NCBI RefSeq assembly: GCF_900108955.1
Contig: NZ_FNYA01000001.1
Span: forward strand, 248,001-312,000
From: Flavobacterium terrigena
GTDB taxonomy: Bacteria; Bacteroidota; Bacteroidia; Flavobacteriales; Flavobacteriaceae
Direction of reading: 5' to 3'
DNA: 64,000 nucleotides
Positions 26,457-34,261 of the stretch are shown piece after piece. The position numbers and the translations under genes are program-made. The notes under the pieces are model-generated. The model was given only the letters and a program-made list of their open reading frames with translations. It was not told the origin of the DNA and ran no database searches. How positions within the stretch are numbered: position 1 is the first letter of the stretch; each line of letters starts with the position of its first letter.

Positions 26457-28769
26457 ATGAAAACTAAAAATCTATATTATTTCCTTTTTTTATTAGTGCT
26501 GCTAATCACTTGGTCTTGCAGTAATACCAAATTTTTGCCTGAAGGTGAATTACTTTATGTAGGTGCAAAAGTAAAAGTCATTGACTCATTAGCGCCTAGA
26601 AAAGAACGTAAAACACTGGAAAAAGAATTTAAAGGAATATTACGTCCGAAACCAAACTCCAAAATCCTAGGTTTACGTGTCAAATTATATTTCTATAATC
26701 TAGCTGGAGAACCAAAAAAAGAAAAAGGATTCCGTTATTGGTTACGAAACAAAGCTGGTGAACCGCCTGTATTATTTAGTCAAGTTGATTTAGGTTATTC
26801 CACAGAACTAATAAAAAATTATTCAGAAAATCGCGGGTATTTTAAAGCCCGAGCTTTAGCAGATTCAACCAGAAAAGGAAAACGTGTTACAGCAGATTTT
26901 GAAGCGCGTCCAGGCAAACAATATCGCATTAAGGAAATTAAATTTCCTACAGATTCCACAGCACTTGGTAGAGCAATAGCAGCAACTCAAGACAAAACGC
27001 TATTTAAAACTGGTGAGGGTTATGATTTAGATAGAATAAAAGCGGAACGCATTCGTATAGATGCGCGACTAAAAGAACAAGGCTATTATTATTTTGGTCC
27101 AGATTATCTAAAAGTTCAGGTAGATAGTACTGTTGGAAGTTATGAAACAGATTTGATTGTGAAAGTTAAAGATGAAACTCCAAATCAAGCAAAAAGAGTT
27201 TTCACTATTGGAAAAATAATTATTTATCCCAATTATTCTCTAAAAGATGGAAATCGTAAAATAAGACAATTAGAAAAAGACAGTACGGCTGTGGAATATT
27301 ACCACGATTTTACAATCATAGACAAAGAAAAGTTGTTTAATCCTCGTATTTTCGACAGAACGCTTTACTTTCATAAAAACGATTTATACAACCGAACCAA
27401 TCATAATCTTTCGTTGAACCGATTGGTGAATTTAGGAACTTTCAAATTTGTTAAAAATCAGTTTACTCCTGCTGACTCACTTGATAATGTGTTAGATGCT
27501 TATTATTATTTAACGCCACTTAAAAAGAAATCGATACGTGTAGAGCTTTTAGGTAAAACCAATTCTGCCAATTATACTGGTACAGAATTAAGTGTAAACT
27601 GGAATAACCGAAATACTTTTAAAGGAGCAGAACTTTTCACCATTTCTCTTTTTGGAGGATTAGAAGTGCAAATGGCTGGGCAAAATAACGGATTTAATGT
27701 GTATCGTGTAGGTTCAGAAACAAGTTTAATTTGGCCACGTTTTATCGCACCTTTCAAAATGCAATCTTCTAGTGGCTTTGTGCCGAAAACGAAAGCGACA
27801 TTGGGTTACGAATTTCAAAAAAGAGAACAACTATATGCGTTAAATTCATTCAAAGGTTCTTATGGGTATTTGTGGAAGGAAAACGTTCGAAAAGAACACC
27901 AACTAAATGTCACCGATATTCATTATGTAAGTCCGAATAATGTAACCGATTTGTATCGAGAACAAATTGTGCTTAACCCAACATTAGCAAAAGTTATCGA
28001 AAAGCAACTAATTTTCGGACCCACCTACTCTTACACGTATACCAACACAATGGAAACTTCCAAAAAACACACTATTTATTACAAAGGTATGTTTGACACT
28101 TCAGGAAATGTGGCTGGTTTACTAACAGGTTCCGATATTAAAAAAGGCGATACAACCAAAGTATTTGGTGTGGCTTTCAGTCAGTTTGTAAAACTTGAAA
28201 ATGATTTTCGTCATTATATGAAACTCGGACCCGAATCTCAATTGGCAAGTCGAATTATCATTGGCGCAGGTTATGGATATGGTAATTCTACAGAACTTCC
28301 CTATATCAAACAATTTTTTATCGGTGGAACAAATAGTATTCGTGCATTTCGTTCCCGATCAATAGGTCCGGGTTCTTATCTTTCAGAATCAGAAAATAGT
28401 TCGTTTTTACCAGATCAATCGGGCGATATTAAACTCGAAATGAATATGGAATACAGAGCAAAACTATTCAGTATTGTAAAAGGAGCTGTTTTTGTAGATG
28501 CAGGAAATATTTGGTTGATGCATAAAAATCCTGATAAACCTGGTGCTGAATTTTCTAAAAAATTCATAGAACAAATTGCTGTCGGAACTGGTGTAGGATT
28601 ACGATTTGATCTTTCTATTTTACTATTACGAACGGATCTTGCATTTCCAATTCGAAAACCTTATTATGAAGACAGACAGCGATGGGTTATTGATGAAATT
28701 AATTTTGGAAGTGGCTCATGGCGTAAAGAAAACTTAGTATTTAATTTGGCAATTGGCTACCCTTTTTAA
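26457..28769 (+). CDS. tamL: TamL: lipoprotein BamA/TamA-family outer membrane protein
   Basis: 770 residues from the ATG at 26457. The signal peptide ends in a lipobox (LLITWSCSNTK, Cys near residue 21), so unlike proteobacterial TamA this is a lipid-anchored Omp85 protein, as known for Bacteroidota TamL. POTRA-like domains occupy the first half (for example VKDETPNQAKRVFTIGKIII), and the C-terminal 16-strand barrel carries the Omp85 motif region GGTNSIRAFRSRSIGPGSY and ends in a phenylalanine (LAIGYPF). It follows tamB by 1 nt. An in-frame upstream start at 26412 would overlap tamB and hide the signal peptide, so I rejected it. Confidence 0.93.
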   Translation: MKTKNLYYFLFLLVLLITWSCSNTKFLPEGELLYVGAKVKVIDSLAPRKERKTLEKEFKGILRPKPNSKILGLRVKLYFYNLAGEPKKEKGFRYWLRNKAGEPPVLFSQVDLGYSTELIKNYSENRGYFKARALADSTRKGKRVTADFEARPGKQYRIKEIKFPTDSTALGRAIAATQDKTLFKTGEGYDLDRIKAERIRIDARLKEQGYYYFGPDYLKVQVDSTVGSYETDLIVKVKDETPNQAKRVFTIGKIIIYPNYSLKDGNRKIRQLEKDSTAVEYYHDFTIIDKEKLFNPRIFDRTLYFHKNDLYNRTNHNLSLNRLVNLGTFKFVKNQFTPADSLDNVLDAYYYLTPLKKKSIRVELLGKTNSANYTGTELSVNWNNRNTFKGAELFTISLFGGLEVQMAGQNNGFNVYRVGSETSLIWPRFIAPFKMQSSSGFVPKTKATLGYEFQKREQLYALNSFKGSYGYLWKENVRKEHQLNVTDIHYVSPNNVTDLYREQIVLNPTLAKVIEKQLIFGPTYSYTYTNTMETSKKHTIYYKGMFDTSGNVAGLLTGSDIKKGDTTKVFGVAFSQFVKLENDFRHYMKLGPESQLASRIIIGAGYGYGNSTELPYIKQFFIGGTNSIRAFRSRSIGPGSYLSESENSSFLPDQSGDIKLEMNMEYRAKLFSIVKGAVFVDAGNIWLMHKNPDKPGAEFSKKFIEQIAVGTGVGLRFDLSILLLRTDLAFPIRKPYYEDRQRWVIDEINFGSGSWRKENLVFNLAIGYPF

Positions 28770-29100
28770 GAGATACCATTTACTTATTTTTAACTTAAAT
28801 GCAAATTATATAACAACTCCAAAAAATTATATAACTGATTTTGAACTAATACAATGTAACTTTGGTATATAGAAATTTAATAAAGTTTAAGAGTACGTTC
28901 CAAATCATATCAAAAAATAAAAAAAAGGGGTTGAATTAATTATTGTTAGTTAACAAACACATGCTTTAATTCTGAAAAAATATAAAGATATTTTAAGAAG
29001 TTTTTTTTGTTTATCAAGAATCATAATTTTAAAATACTTTTTTTATCAGAATAGAGTTATGTTAGGAAAGCTTAGCACAGCGCTAAGCTTTCTTTTTTTA
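28770..29100 (+). repeat. Repeat unit A: promoter, no ORF, tail and terminator
   Basis: First of three diverged copies of a transcription unit (copies B 29110-29573 and C 29580-30546). It has TTTG (28840-28843), a TAACTTTG -7 box (28857-28864, 13-nt spacer), then about 90 nt with no ORF, the shared tail starting AACACATGCTTTAATTCTG (about 28958) and the hairpin terminator at 29066-29100. Compared with B and C, the ORF seems deleted, so it would produce only a short non-coding transcript. Confidence 0.65.
29066..29100 (+). terminator. Rho-independent terminator of repeat unit A
   Basis: Stem GAAAGCTTAGC (29066-29076) / GCTAAGCTTTC (29082-29092), loop ACAGC, then a T-run. The same stem recurs at 29539 and 30511. 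Confidence 0.88.
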
Positions 29101-29161
29101 TTTACTTTGTTTTTTGCTTAAATTCAAATTATATAAAAAATCCCAAAAATCATATAACAAG

Positions 29162-29187
29162 TTTTGAATAAATGCAACGTAACTTTG
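29162..29187 (+). promoter_or_regulatory. Promoter of repeat unit B
   Basis: TTTTG (29162-29166) and a TAACTTTG -7 box (29180-29187) separated by 13 nt, the same spacing and near-identical flanks as unit A (28840-28864). Unit C has TTTTG then TAAATTTG (29637-29644). Confidence 0.6.
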
Positions 29188-29218
29188 GTATATAGAAAAT
29201 TAATATTTACTTAAGCTT

Positions 29219-29412
29219 ATGCCATGGTCAAAGAAAATTATCCGAATGCAATGAAAAAACTTTCAGATAAAGTTCGTAATAAGACCATTCAGATTGCAAA
29301 TGCTATATTAAACTATGAAGATTAGATGAAAGTTCAGCAATTGCAATTGGCATAAGTTAAAGCTAAAGAATGCATTGTTAAACTTAGTAAAAGAAAGAGG
29401 GGAAAGAAGTAG
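29219..29412 (+). pseudogene. Frameshifted copy of the 63-residue YdaT-like gene (unit B)
   Basis: Aligns along its length with the intact gene at 30163-30354. One A is missing in the run after ATGCCATGGTCAAAG, shifting the frame at about codon 7 into an early TGA. Further damage includes indels at the 'ttaaactatgaag' region and a TAA in the segment corresponding to GISKAK. The promoter, tail and terminator are retained, so the locus may still be transcribed. Confidence 0.78.
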
Positions 29413-29538
29413 CGTATAAATGATTAAAAAACACATACTTTAATTCTGAAAAGTCATAAAAGTTATTTTAAAAAGTTTTTGTTTATCAAGAGTTATAATT
29501 TGAAAATGCTTTTTTTTATCAGAATAAAGTAATGTAGG

Positions 29539-29573
29539 GAAAGCTTAGCACTGCGCTAAGCTTTCTTTTTTTA
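29539..29573 (+). terminator. Rho-independent terminator of repeat unit B
   Basis: Stem GAAAGCTTAGC / GCTAAGCTTTC with loop ACTGC (29539-29565) and T-run; the same stem as unit A with a changed loop. Confidence 0.88.
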
Positions 29574-29695
29574 TCGAAATAAAAATTATACAAAAACTCC
29601 AAAGAATTGTATAAATGTTTTGAAAAACATGTGAAGTAAATTTGACATATCTAAATCTATAAACCCTGTTAATCAAACCATTAAAAACTTAAAAA

Positions 29696-30112
29696 ATGAA
29701 AAAGCTTGTATTAATGCTACTTATAGTGGCAAGTCAGGTGAGTGTATTTGCACAAAATCCTAAAGTAGTCATCAGTGATAAAAATGGCTGGCACAAAATT
29801 GGTGAAACCAAAGTTGATTTTAAAAACGAAACGGATAAAATCTTAGTTATTGGAGCTAATCGTTTTTCGTCAATCAAAATCAAGGTTGCTGAAGCTCCAA
29901 TTAATTTGGAATCTTTTGTAATTTATTTCGATAATGATGAGAAACAAAATGTAACGATTTTTCAAGAATTTAAGGCTCCAGGTGAAACCAGAGAAGTTAA
30001 TTTTGGTGGTGAAAAAAACGTAAAAAGAATTGAATTTATTTATAAAACCATTGGTGATAATCGAGATAAAAAAGCTCATGTAGAACTTTGGGGTTTCAAA
30101 TCAAATCCATAA
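29696..30112 (+). CDS. Secreted DUF2541-like beta-sandwich protein
   Basis: 138 residues with a Sec signal peptide (MKKLVLMLLIVASQVSVFAQ, cleavage likely after FAQ). The mature part (WHKIGETKVDFKNETDKILV, then IKIKVAEAPINLESFVIYFDN) is a small all-beta domain resembling the DUF2541 family. Its promoter is the unit C copy: a TAAATTTG -7 box at 29637-29644. The intact YdaT-like gene follows 50 nt later, so they form one short transcript ending in the unit C terminator. Function unknown; periplasmic location expected. Confidence 0.8.
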   Translation: MKKLVLMLLIVASQVSVFAQNPKVVISDKNGWHKIGETKVDFKNETDKILVIGANRFSSIKIKVAEAPINLESFVIYFDNDEKQNVTIFQEFKAPGETREVNFGGEKNVKRIEFIYKTIGDNRDKKAHVELWGFKSNP

Positions 30113-30162
30113 AACACTAATGTTTTTTTCCTATTATTTACTACTAATTAAAAATTAAGCTC

Positions 30163-30354
30163 ATGCCTTGGTCAAAGAAAAATTATCCGAATGCAATGAA
30201 AAATCTTTCAGTTAAAGTTCGGAATAAGGCTATTCAAATTGCAAATGCTATATTAAGACTAAGAAAATTAGGTGAAGGTTCAGCAATTGCAATTGGCATA
30301 AGTAAAGCTAAAGAATACATTGCAAAACGTAGTAGAAAACAAAGAAAAAAGTAG
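30163..30354 (+). CDS. 63-residue YdaT-like small basic protein (intact copy, unit C)
   Basis: MPWSKKNYPNAMKNLSVKVR followed by NKAIQIANAIL and a GSAIAIGISKAKEYIA stretch: the N-terminal pattern of YdaT-like small proteins (MPW...YP.SMKNL...VR.KAIEIANALL...AIAIA..KA). The C-terminal end is very basic (KRSRKQRKK), so nucleic-acid binding is conceivable. It lies downstream of the DUF2541-like gene; a frameshifted copy sits about 940 nt upstream. Function unknown. Confidence 0.78.
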   Translation: MPWSKKNYPNAMKNLSVKVRNKAIQIANAILRLRKLGEGSAIAIGISKAKEYIAKRSRKQRKK

Positions 30355-30396
30355 AATATAAATGAAAGAAGTTAGTTGAAATTGAATATAGTTAGT

Positions 30397-30546
30397 TAAA
30401 AAACACATGCTTTAATTCTGAAAAAACATAAAGGATATTTAAAAAGGTTTCTGTTAATCAGAAATCATAATTTAAGAATACTTTTTTTATCAGAGTAAGG
30501 TTATGTTAGGGGAAGCTTAGCACTGTGCTAAGCTTTCTTTTTTTAT
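30397..30546 (+). terminator. Conserved tail and terminator of repeat unit C
   Basis: The tail (starting about 30397 with AAAAAACACATGCTTTAATT) matches the tails of units A and B. It ends in stem GAAGCTTAGC / GCTAAGCTTTC (30512-30538) plus a T-run. Conservation of about 110 nt of untranslated sequence ahead of the hairpin suggests that the whole tail was duplicated with the unit. Confidence 0.75.
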
Positions 30547-30582
30547 ATAAGCTTACTTACTTTTCATAGAAAAAAGGCAATA

Positions 30583-30618
30583 AAAAAAGGGCAATTTTAA
30601 ATTGCCCTTTTTAATATT
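30583..30618. terminator. Bidirectional terminator
   Basis: Stem GGGCAATTT (30589-30597) / AAATTGCCC (30599-30607) with A-run before and T-run after. It serves the minus-strand gene at 30622 and repeats the terminator at 16675-16710 almost exactly. Confidence 0.88.
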
Positions 30619-30621
30619 TTA

Positions 30622-31230
30622 TTATTTAATTTGCTTTAAGATAAGCTTAGCTAATGTTTTTCCAGTTTTAGCAAATCCTTCACCAATTCTGCTTTCGTTA
30701 CTAAAGTTATTTCCCCATTGATCTCCTGGTGCTTCAATAAATTTTGCTGAGTATAACACATTTGATCTGTTTGCAGTTTCAACTAATTTAATAGTAGTAG
30801 AAACTTTAGCTGGTTGTTTCATTACAGCTGCATCCCAACCTGGGTAAATCCAGTCTACTAAAACAACAACTGTATATTTTGCAGATTTGTTATCTTCTTT
30901 GAAAACGATGTTTTTCTTTTCTTTAGATAAAACCACGTTCACTAATTCTAAAAATTTCGGGTTCCAAATCATTTCTTTGCTACCATTCCATTTTTTAATC
31001 CAAGAATCACCAACACCTGGAGTTTTTTTGTTTAAATCTTCAGAACGATTTTTTATGTATTCCGCTTCTGTAAAATTGTCTTTTAATAATTTTAAATTTG
31101 AATAATCAAACTCAACATTCACAGATGTTTGATCTTTCAACGATGCTAAACTTCCTGTAGCTTCTTTAACTGATTGTGCATTAACAAAAGCACCAATCAT
31201 AAAAACGATAGCAATAAACTGTTTTTTCAT
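30622..31230 (-). CDS. Secreted conserved hypothetical protein
   Basis: 202 residues. Signal peptide MKKQFIAIVFMIGAFVNAQ, then a soluble domain with a mix of Lys-rich helices and beta strands (YTVVVLVDWIYPGWDAAV; VSTTIKLVETANRSNVLYSA), ending LAKLILKQIK. The late strand-rich region looks like a lipoprotein-type domain found in Bacteroidota hypothetical proteins. It is monocistronic with its own terminator downstream. No named family recognised. Confidence 0.8.
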   Translation of the reverse strand: MKKQFIAIVFMIGAFVNAQSVKEATGSLASLKDQTSVNVEFDYSNLKLLKDNFTEAEYIKNRSEDLNKKTPGVGDSWIKKWNGSKEMIWNPKFLELVNVVLSKEKKNIVFKEDNKSAKYTVVVLVDWIYPGWDAAVMKQPAKVSTTIKLVETANRSNVLYSAKFIEAPGDQWGNNFSNESRIGEGFAKTGKTLAKLILKQIK

Positions 31231-31695
31231 AAATTGTATTAATTAGTTATATACTTCAAATATATAATTTTTATAAAAGAATACATATTAATTTACTATT
31301 ATTTTTTTGTTTAATACAATTTCAATATACCTAAAGTTCGCTCAAGAAGACAACCTCATTTGAAAAGCTATCACTAGCAGAAATCCCGTTACAAGTATAG
31401 CAGTAGTTAAATCCATATTAGTATTGAATGTGAGATGCAAATGTATTATTTTTTTTCGCCACAAAGCCACAAAGTTTTTATTGGATTGCGGTTATAGGAA
31501 CGCGGATTTAGCGGATTGAATTTTCTTTGTATTGTGCTGAGGGATTTACGCGGATTTTTGAAAAATTTAAAGATTTTTTGCTTCTAGTTTGTCATCCTGC
31601 AAGGATCTCACGCAAACTACTTCAAAAAACAACCCTTCAAGGGTTTTGAACCCTTGAAGGGTTATTCGTATACTTACACGATATTACCTAATCAA
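31231..31695. repeat. Intergenic region with dispersed repeat text and a nested palindrome
   Basis: Contains a stretch reading 'cgccacaaagccacaaag', 'gcggatttagcggattg' and 'gggatttacgcggattt' (31455-31560). Similar text, partly inverted, is at 57520-57610 ('gtggcttcgtggc', 'ccgctaaatccgcg'). A 33-nt palindrome occupies 31631-31663: AACCCTTCAAGGGTT, TTG, AACCCTTGAAGGGTT. No gene is convincing here. Confidence 0.7.
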
Positions 31696-32475
31696 TTACT
31701 TCTTATAAAAATAATCAAAATTACTAGCCGTTTCGTACCAACTATCGTCTTTAGAAATATACATAATTTCTAAAGTCTGATTAAAATCAACACCTTGCAT
31801 ACCATCATTAACATTATTCATAACCGCTACTCTAGCATCTTCTGAAGACTGTTCCAATACAATGGCTAAAATCAAAATACTTTCCTCCTTGCGTTGCATA
31901 GCAAAATGAAATACCTCATCAATATTATTATTTTTACTGAAAGCCTTTTGCAACTGAGCTTTATGAGCTCCATCAATCGGTTTTAAAGGCGTTCCAACTA
32001 AAACCTCAGTATCTTCTTTAATCTCTTGTGCGTTAAAATTTTCTCTATTTCTTTCCAAAACAAACATCGTAGGTTGGTCACTATCAATCACCACTCTACC
32101 AAAACTTTGTTCTTGAGAAATTTCTAAAACAGATTTAGCAGGCATAGCCATAAAAGGCGTTTCTTTAGTTGTCCACTTAGAAAGCGCTTCTTCCGAAGTA
32201 AAAACTCCAAAAGTTAACAAACCATCTACATCAAAAACAGTAGTAAAATTAACCGCTTCACCTTTTTCTAAAGTCTTCCATTCATTCGATATTCCATTAG
32301 CATCAGCAGTAGGAACTATCAAAAAGGCTTCATTACCATACAATTCCTCTATAACTTTTGCATACGTATCAGAACTTGAATCTTTATGATACTGTGCTAT
32401 AAGCGCCAATAATTTAGTATTATCTGGCGTAAATTCATTTTCCTTTTTTCCGAATAGTTTTTTAAACAGGTTCAT
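31696..32475 (-). CDS. SseB-family protein
   Basis: 259 residues, cytoplasmic. The N-terminal half (about 15-150) reads as the SseB N-terminal domain, with EELYGNEAFLIVPTADANG, LLTFGVFTSEEALSKW and MPAKSVLEI; the rest resembles the SseB C-terminal domain (VLVGTPLKPIDGAHKAQLQKAFSK, ILILAIVLEQSSEDARVAVM). Proteins of this type were named after enhanced serine sensitivity in E. coli, but the molecular role is unknown. It stands alone on the minus strand, followed by repeat-rich intergenic DNA. Confidence 0.78.
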   Translation of the reverse strand: MNLFKKLFGKKENEFTPDNTKLLALIAQYHKDSSSDTYAKVIEELYGNEAFLIVPTADANGISNEWKTLEKGEAVNFTTVFDVDGLLTFGVFTSEEALSKWTTKETPFMAMPAKSVLEISQEQSFGRVVIDSDQPTMFVLERNRENFNAQEIKEDTEVLVGTPLKPIDGAHKAQLQKAFSKNNNIDEVFHFAMQRKEESILILAIVLEQSSEDARVAVMNNVNDGMQGVDFNQTLEIMYISKDDSWYETASNFDYFYKK

Positions 32476-32615
32476 TTTTAATATTTTATTTTAATTATAT
32501 AATTCTACTCTCAAACTTACCCTCAATTTTGTCATCCTGAGCTTGCCGAAGGATCTCATAATCCACTTCCACAAACCACCTCCAACAAACAATCCTTCAA
32601 GGGTTGTCAATAAAC

Positions 32616-33113
32616 TTACAACTCCTTTACAAAAACGTTATTCAATAATTTTTCTATAATCTCATTCAACGTTTCGTCTGGCAAAACAACAACCGTTTCA
32701 ATAAATTTCTTATCCGTAACTTCAATAATCAAAACACCCACCTGCTCCTTTTCATAACCAACTGGCTTCACATAAAAAGATAAGTTTTCAAAACAGTGTT
32801 CTTGTTTATTACTGATAAATTTACCATAATCGGCATGATAAAGTACTTTGTCATTATCAATAGTAATCACTTCTTTCCCATAAGTATTCCAAAGAAATAA
32901 CTTATAGAAATGATAAGCAACTAAAGAACTAAATCCAATTCCAATTAAATAGGCTATATGAAAATCGTTACCTGAAGACAAGCCTAAAAGCATTCCGAAT
33001 ATAGGCCCTATAAAAATAACTAACCCTAAAAAAGCCAAAAACCCACGGCCTATTTTAGAACTCGGTTTCACGTATAGCTCTAATTGATTGTTTACTAGTT
33101 GGTATGTTTTCAT
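32616..33113 (-). CDS. Small membrane protein, function unknown
   Basis: 165 residues with two adjacent hydrophobic helices (about 24-45 and 52-74), then a soluble C-terminal domain with a PH-like strand pattern (EVITIDNDKVLYHADYGKFI, QVGVLIIEVTDKKFIETVVV). It resembles generic bacterial membrane-anchored PH-domain-like hypothetical proteins. It is 15 nt downstream of abiH in the same direction, so it may be the last gene of the defence-like operon, or simply a neighbour. Confidence 0.7.
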   Translation of the reverse strand: MKTYQLVNNQLELYVKPSSKIGRGFLAFLGLVIFIGPIFGMLLGLSSGNDFHIAYLIGIGFSSLVAYHFYKLFLWNTYGKEVITIDNDKVLYHADYGKFISNKQEHCFENLSFYVKPVGYEKEQVGVLIIEVTDKKFIETVVVLPDETLNEIIEKLLNNVFVKEL

Positions 33114-33128
33114 TGGTTATATTTATTA

Positions 33129-34259
33129 TTACTTTATTCCTTTATTTGGTTGTGGCATCTCACTAGATAAATCAAATGGTACTATCTTTTTACGCATCAT
33201 TCCTTTATCTTTGAAATGTCTAGAAATCTCATAGATTTTCTCTGTATAATCATTTGAACCATCAGATTTTTTATGATAATATATTTTTATTGATTTACAA
33301 TTTTCATGTTCAAATATTTGATTCAACATTGTTCTATCTGAAATACCACATGAATGTCCATAAATATGAACTTGGAAATCTTGCGATTCAATAAAACGAG
33401 TTAATAAGTAATAATTCTTAGTTTTTAAGTATTCAAATGATTTAATGTGTTTAAACAACTCATTATTTTTTTCGTCTTCAAAACCTAAATATCTTTTATC
33501 TAATTCATCGCCAAAACCAAAAATAGCATTTCCATGAACTCCATGTAAATTACCATGTATATAATTAAAATTAGATGGTATTTTTATCCTACAATCCCTA
33601 AAATAATCTTCAAAAGTATTAGTATAGTTAAAATTTAAAAAATACAAATTCTCAGGGAAAATACTTTCTTCCAAAGTAATAGTAACTAATTCATTCTTGT
33701 AAATTTTATCACAAAAACAATCTACTAATGGTTCTTTATTTGACAAATTACTAAATTGTAATTGTTGCTTGATTAAATATTCTTGCAACAATTGTTTTAG
33801 GATTTCAAATTTGTCGTTAATTAGTTTAATTTTATCAATATTATTCTTTTTTAAAGCTGTACTACCATATTTAACAAGTAAATCAAAATATCTATCTTCT
33901 AAATCAACCCAATTTAAAGTACAATACTCATTAATTGTATTTAATAATAATTCAAAACTATGAGTTATACTGAATTCATTTCTTTTATAAAACTCAACTA
34001 ATTCTTTAATAGTTTGAAATTCTTTTATTTTCTCAGTGTATATTACATTTGAGTATTTGGTTCTTAATTTAATTTCTAAAAGATCATCCTTAAAATATCC
34101 TCCGATACGTTCAAAATGCGAGCTTGACATTGTAAAACTTCCACTTTCTGAACATTCAATTAAACAAGTTTTTAAATAGTCTAAAATAAAATCATGGTAA
34201 TTCGTTTTAATTCCATGGGCTAAATCGAAACCGTTTCCAATTATTATTAATCTATTCAT
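33129..34259 (-). CDS. abiH: AbiH family abortive-infection protein
   Basis: 376 residues. The start MNRLIIIGNGFDLAHGIKTNYHDFI is the AbiH signature (GNGFDLAHGxxTxY, glycine-rich nucleotide-binding-like loop at 8-16), and YLNFNYTNTFEDYF, IHGNLHG, IFGFGDELD and the C-terminal VHIYGHSCGISD blocks also belong to this family. AbiH was first found as a lactococcal phage-abortive-infection protein; its mechanism is unknown. It is separated by only 2 nt from the dCTP-deaminase-like gene upstream, so it is the fourth gene of the minus-strand defence operon starting at 38833. Confidence 0.88.
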   Translation of the reverse strand: MNRLIIIGNGFDLAHGIKTNYHDFILDYLKTCLIECSESGSFTMSSSHFERIGGYFKDDLLEIKLRTKYSNVIYTEKIKEFQTIKELVEFYKRNEFSITHSFELLLNTINEYCTLNWVDLEDRYFDLLVKYGSTALKKNNIDKIKLINDKFEILKQLLQEYLIKQQLQFSNLSNKEPLVDCFCDKIYKNELVTITLEESIFPENLYFLNFNYTNTFEDYFRDCRIKIPSNFNYIHGNLHGVHGNAIFGFGDELDKRYLGFEDEKNNELFKHIKSFEYLKTKNYYLLTRFIESQDFQVHIYGHSCGISDRTMLNQIFEHENCKSIKIYYHKKSDGSNDYTEKIYEISRHFKDKGMMRKKIVPFDLSSEMPQPNKGIK

Positions 34260-34261
34260 TT

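Noticed and set aside
31342..31416. 24-codon minus-strand ORF encoding a hydrophobic peptide (starts MDLTTAILVTG)
   Set aside because: Too short and within repeat-rich DNA; no start signal or homologue recognised, so coding is unsupported.
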